This document shows positions 22,636 through 22,869 of a stretch of 22,869 nucleotides of DNA, piece by piece. A program made the position numbers and the translations under genes. The notes under the pieces were generated by a model. That model worked only from the letters and a program-made list of their open reading frames with translations. It was not told the DNA's origin and made no database searches. This stretch comes from a virus: IMG/VR virus record IMGVR_UViG_3300037584_002589, positions 1 through 22,869 of that record. One strand, 5' to 3'. Within the stretch, counting starts at the first letter, position 1, and every line of letters begins with the position of its first letter.

Positions 22636-22666
22636 TTTGGCAGTTAGAGATATTTCTATATCTTTG
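22636..22666 (+). promoter_or_regulatory. consensus Bacteroidetes promoter
   Basis: TTTG at 22636-22639 and TATCTTTG at 22659-22666 are separated by exactly 19 bases, matching the Bacteroidetes primary sigma factor consensus (TTTG-N19-TAnnTTTG) at all fixed positions. Transcription would start around 22673, a few bases before the ATG at 22682. It opens a new transcription unit after the lysis genes. Confidence 0.8.
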
Positions 22667-22681
22667 TAAAAACTTAAATTT

Positions 22682-22869
22682 ATGGAAAGAGAAAAACTAG
22701 CTAAACTTTACAAAAAATATCAGCTTACTGCTGATGATATTTTCAAGCACAAACATTACATGATAATAACTAGAGCTGGTATTGATAAGATACAAGCTAT
22801 AGAGAATATTCAAATCGAGTATACCGCTATAATGTCGCAACCTAATTTTGCAGTAGTTCAGGCTTATGC
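22682..22869 (+). CDS. 5' part of a conserved phage protein, unknown function
   Basis: Begins MEREKLAKLYKKYQLTADDI and continues in frame to the window edge (62 complete codons). The readable part has an amphipathic N-terminal helix, then a FKHKHYMIITRAGIDKIQA segment and strands IQIEYTAIM and FAVVQAY. The pattern of 'H-x-x-Y-x-I-I-T-R-x-G-I-x-K-I-x-A' followed by alternating strands resembles proteins in early, replication or recombination regions of flavobacterial phages and vaguely recalls single-strand annealing folds, but that is a guess. It is the first gene behind a consensus promoter, which fits an early or middle gene. Truncated at the right edge. Confidence 0.7.
   Translation, partial: MEREKLAKLYKKYQLTADDIFKHKHYMIITRAGIDKIQAIENIQIEYTAIMSQPNFAVVQAY

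Overview
The window is the late region of a tailed, siphovirus-like phage (or prophage) of a Bacteroidetes host, most likely a marine flavobacterium. Three things point there. The DNA is AT-rich and almost no start codon has a Shine-Dalgarno sequence; many have A/T-rich leaders ending in 'aattATG'. A promoter near the right end matches the Bacteroidetes consensus exactly (TTTG-N19-TATCTTTG). Many proteins resemble families I know from flavobacterial and marine phages. All genes are on the + strand, often joined by ATGA or TAATG overlaps. Family assignments come from reading the translations; no database search was possible.

Left arm (1-1019): the tail end of one gene and four small genes of unknown function, closed by an intrinsic terminator. 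After it, 1020-1755 holds one convincing small gene (1314-1556), a region without a clear gene (1020-1313), and a very AT-rich intergenic segment (1557-1755) with recurring copies of an 11-base motif just upstream of the structural operon.

Tail block (1756-10437): a tail assembly chaperone gene with a clear programmed -1 frameshift on a run of nine T (products of 233 and 258 aa), a tail terminator-like protein, an HK97 gp10-like completion protein, three large tail-tip or baseplate-type structural proteins, a 48-aa gene, and a short tape measure protein (653 aa).

Head block (10434-16375): an XkdF-like prohead protease fused to at least three further domains, a tiny Cys-rich protein, a scaffold-like acidic protein, the major capsid protein, a probable tail tube protein, a small connector-type protein, the portal and a head-tail adaptor. 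Intrinsic terminators directly follow the major capsid gene and the tail tube gene, probably lowering expression of everything downstream relative to these two abundant proteins.

Fibre and lysis block (16378-22622): a possible basic micro-peptide, a tail fibre or decoration-type protein, a tail-fibre-assembly-like protein, a 1031-aa adhesin with three LamG-type domains and a marine phage C-terminal module, then two small membrane proteins, an M15 peptidase endolysin and a 3TM-holin-family membrane protein. At the far right a consensus promoter starts a new transcription unit whose first gene runs off the window.

No terminase, integrase, tRNA, CRISPR array or insertion sequence was seen. The most notable signals are the frameshifted chaperone, the multidomain protease fusion, the post-capsid and post-tube terminators, and the tail-before-head gene order with the tube gene about 11 kb from its chaperone.
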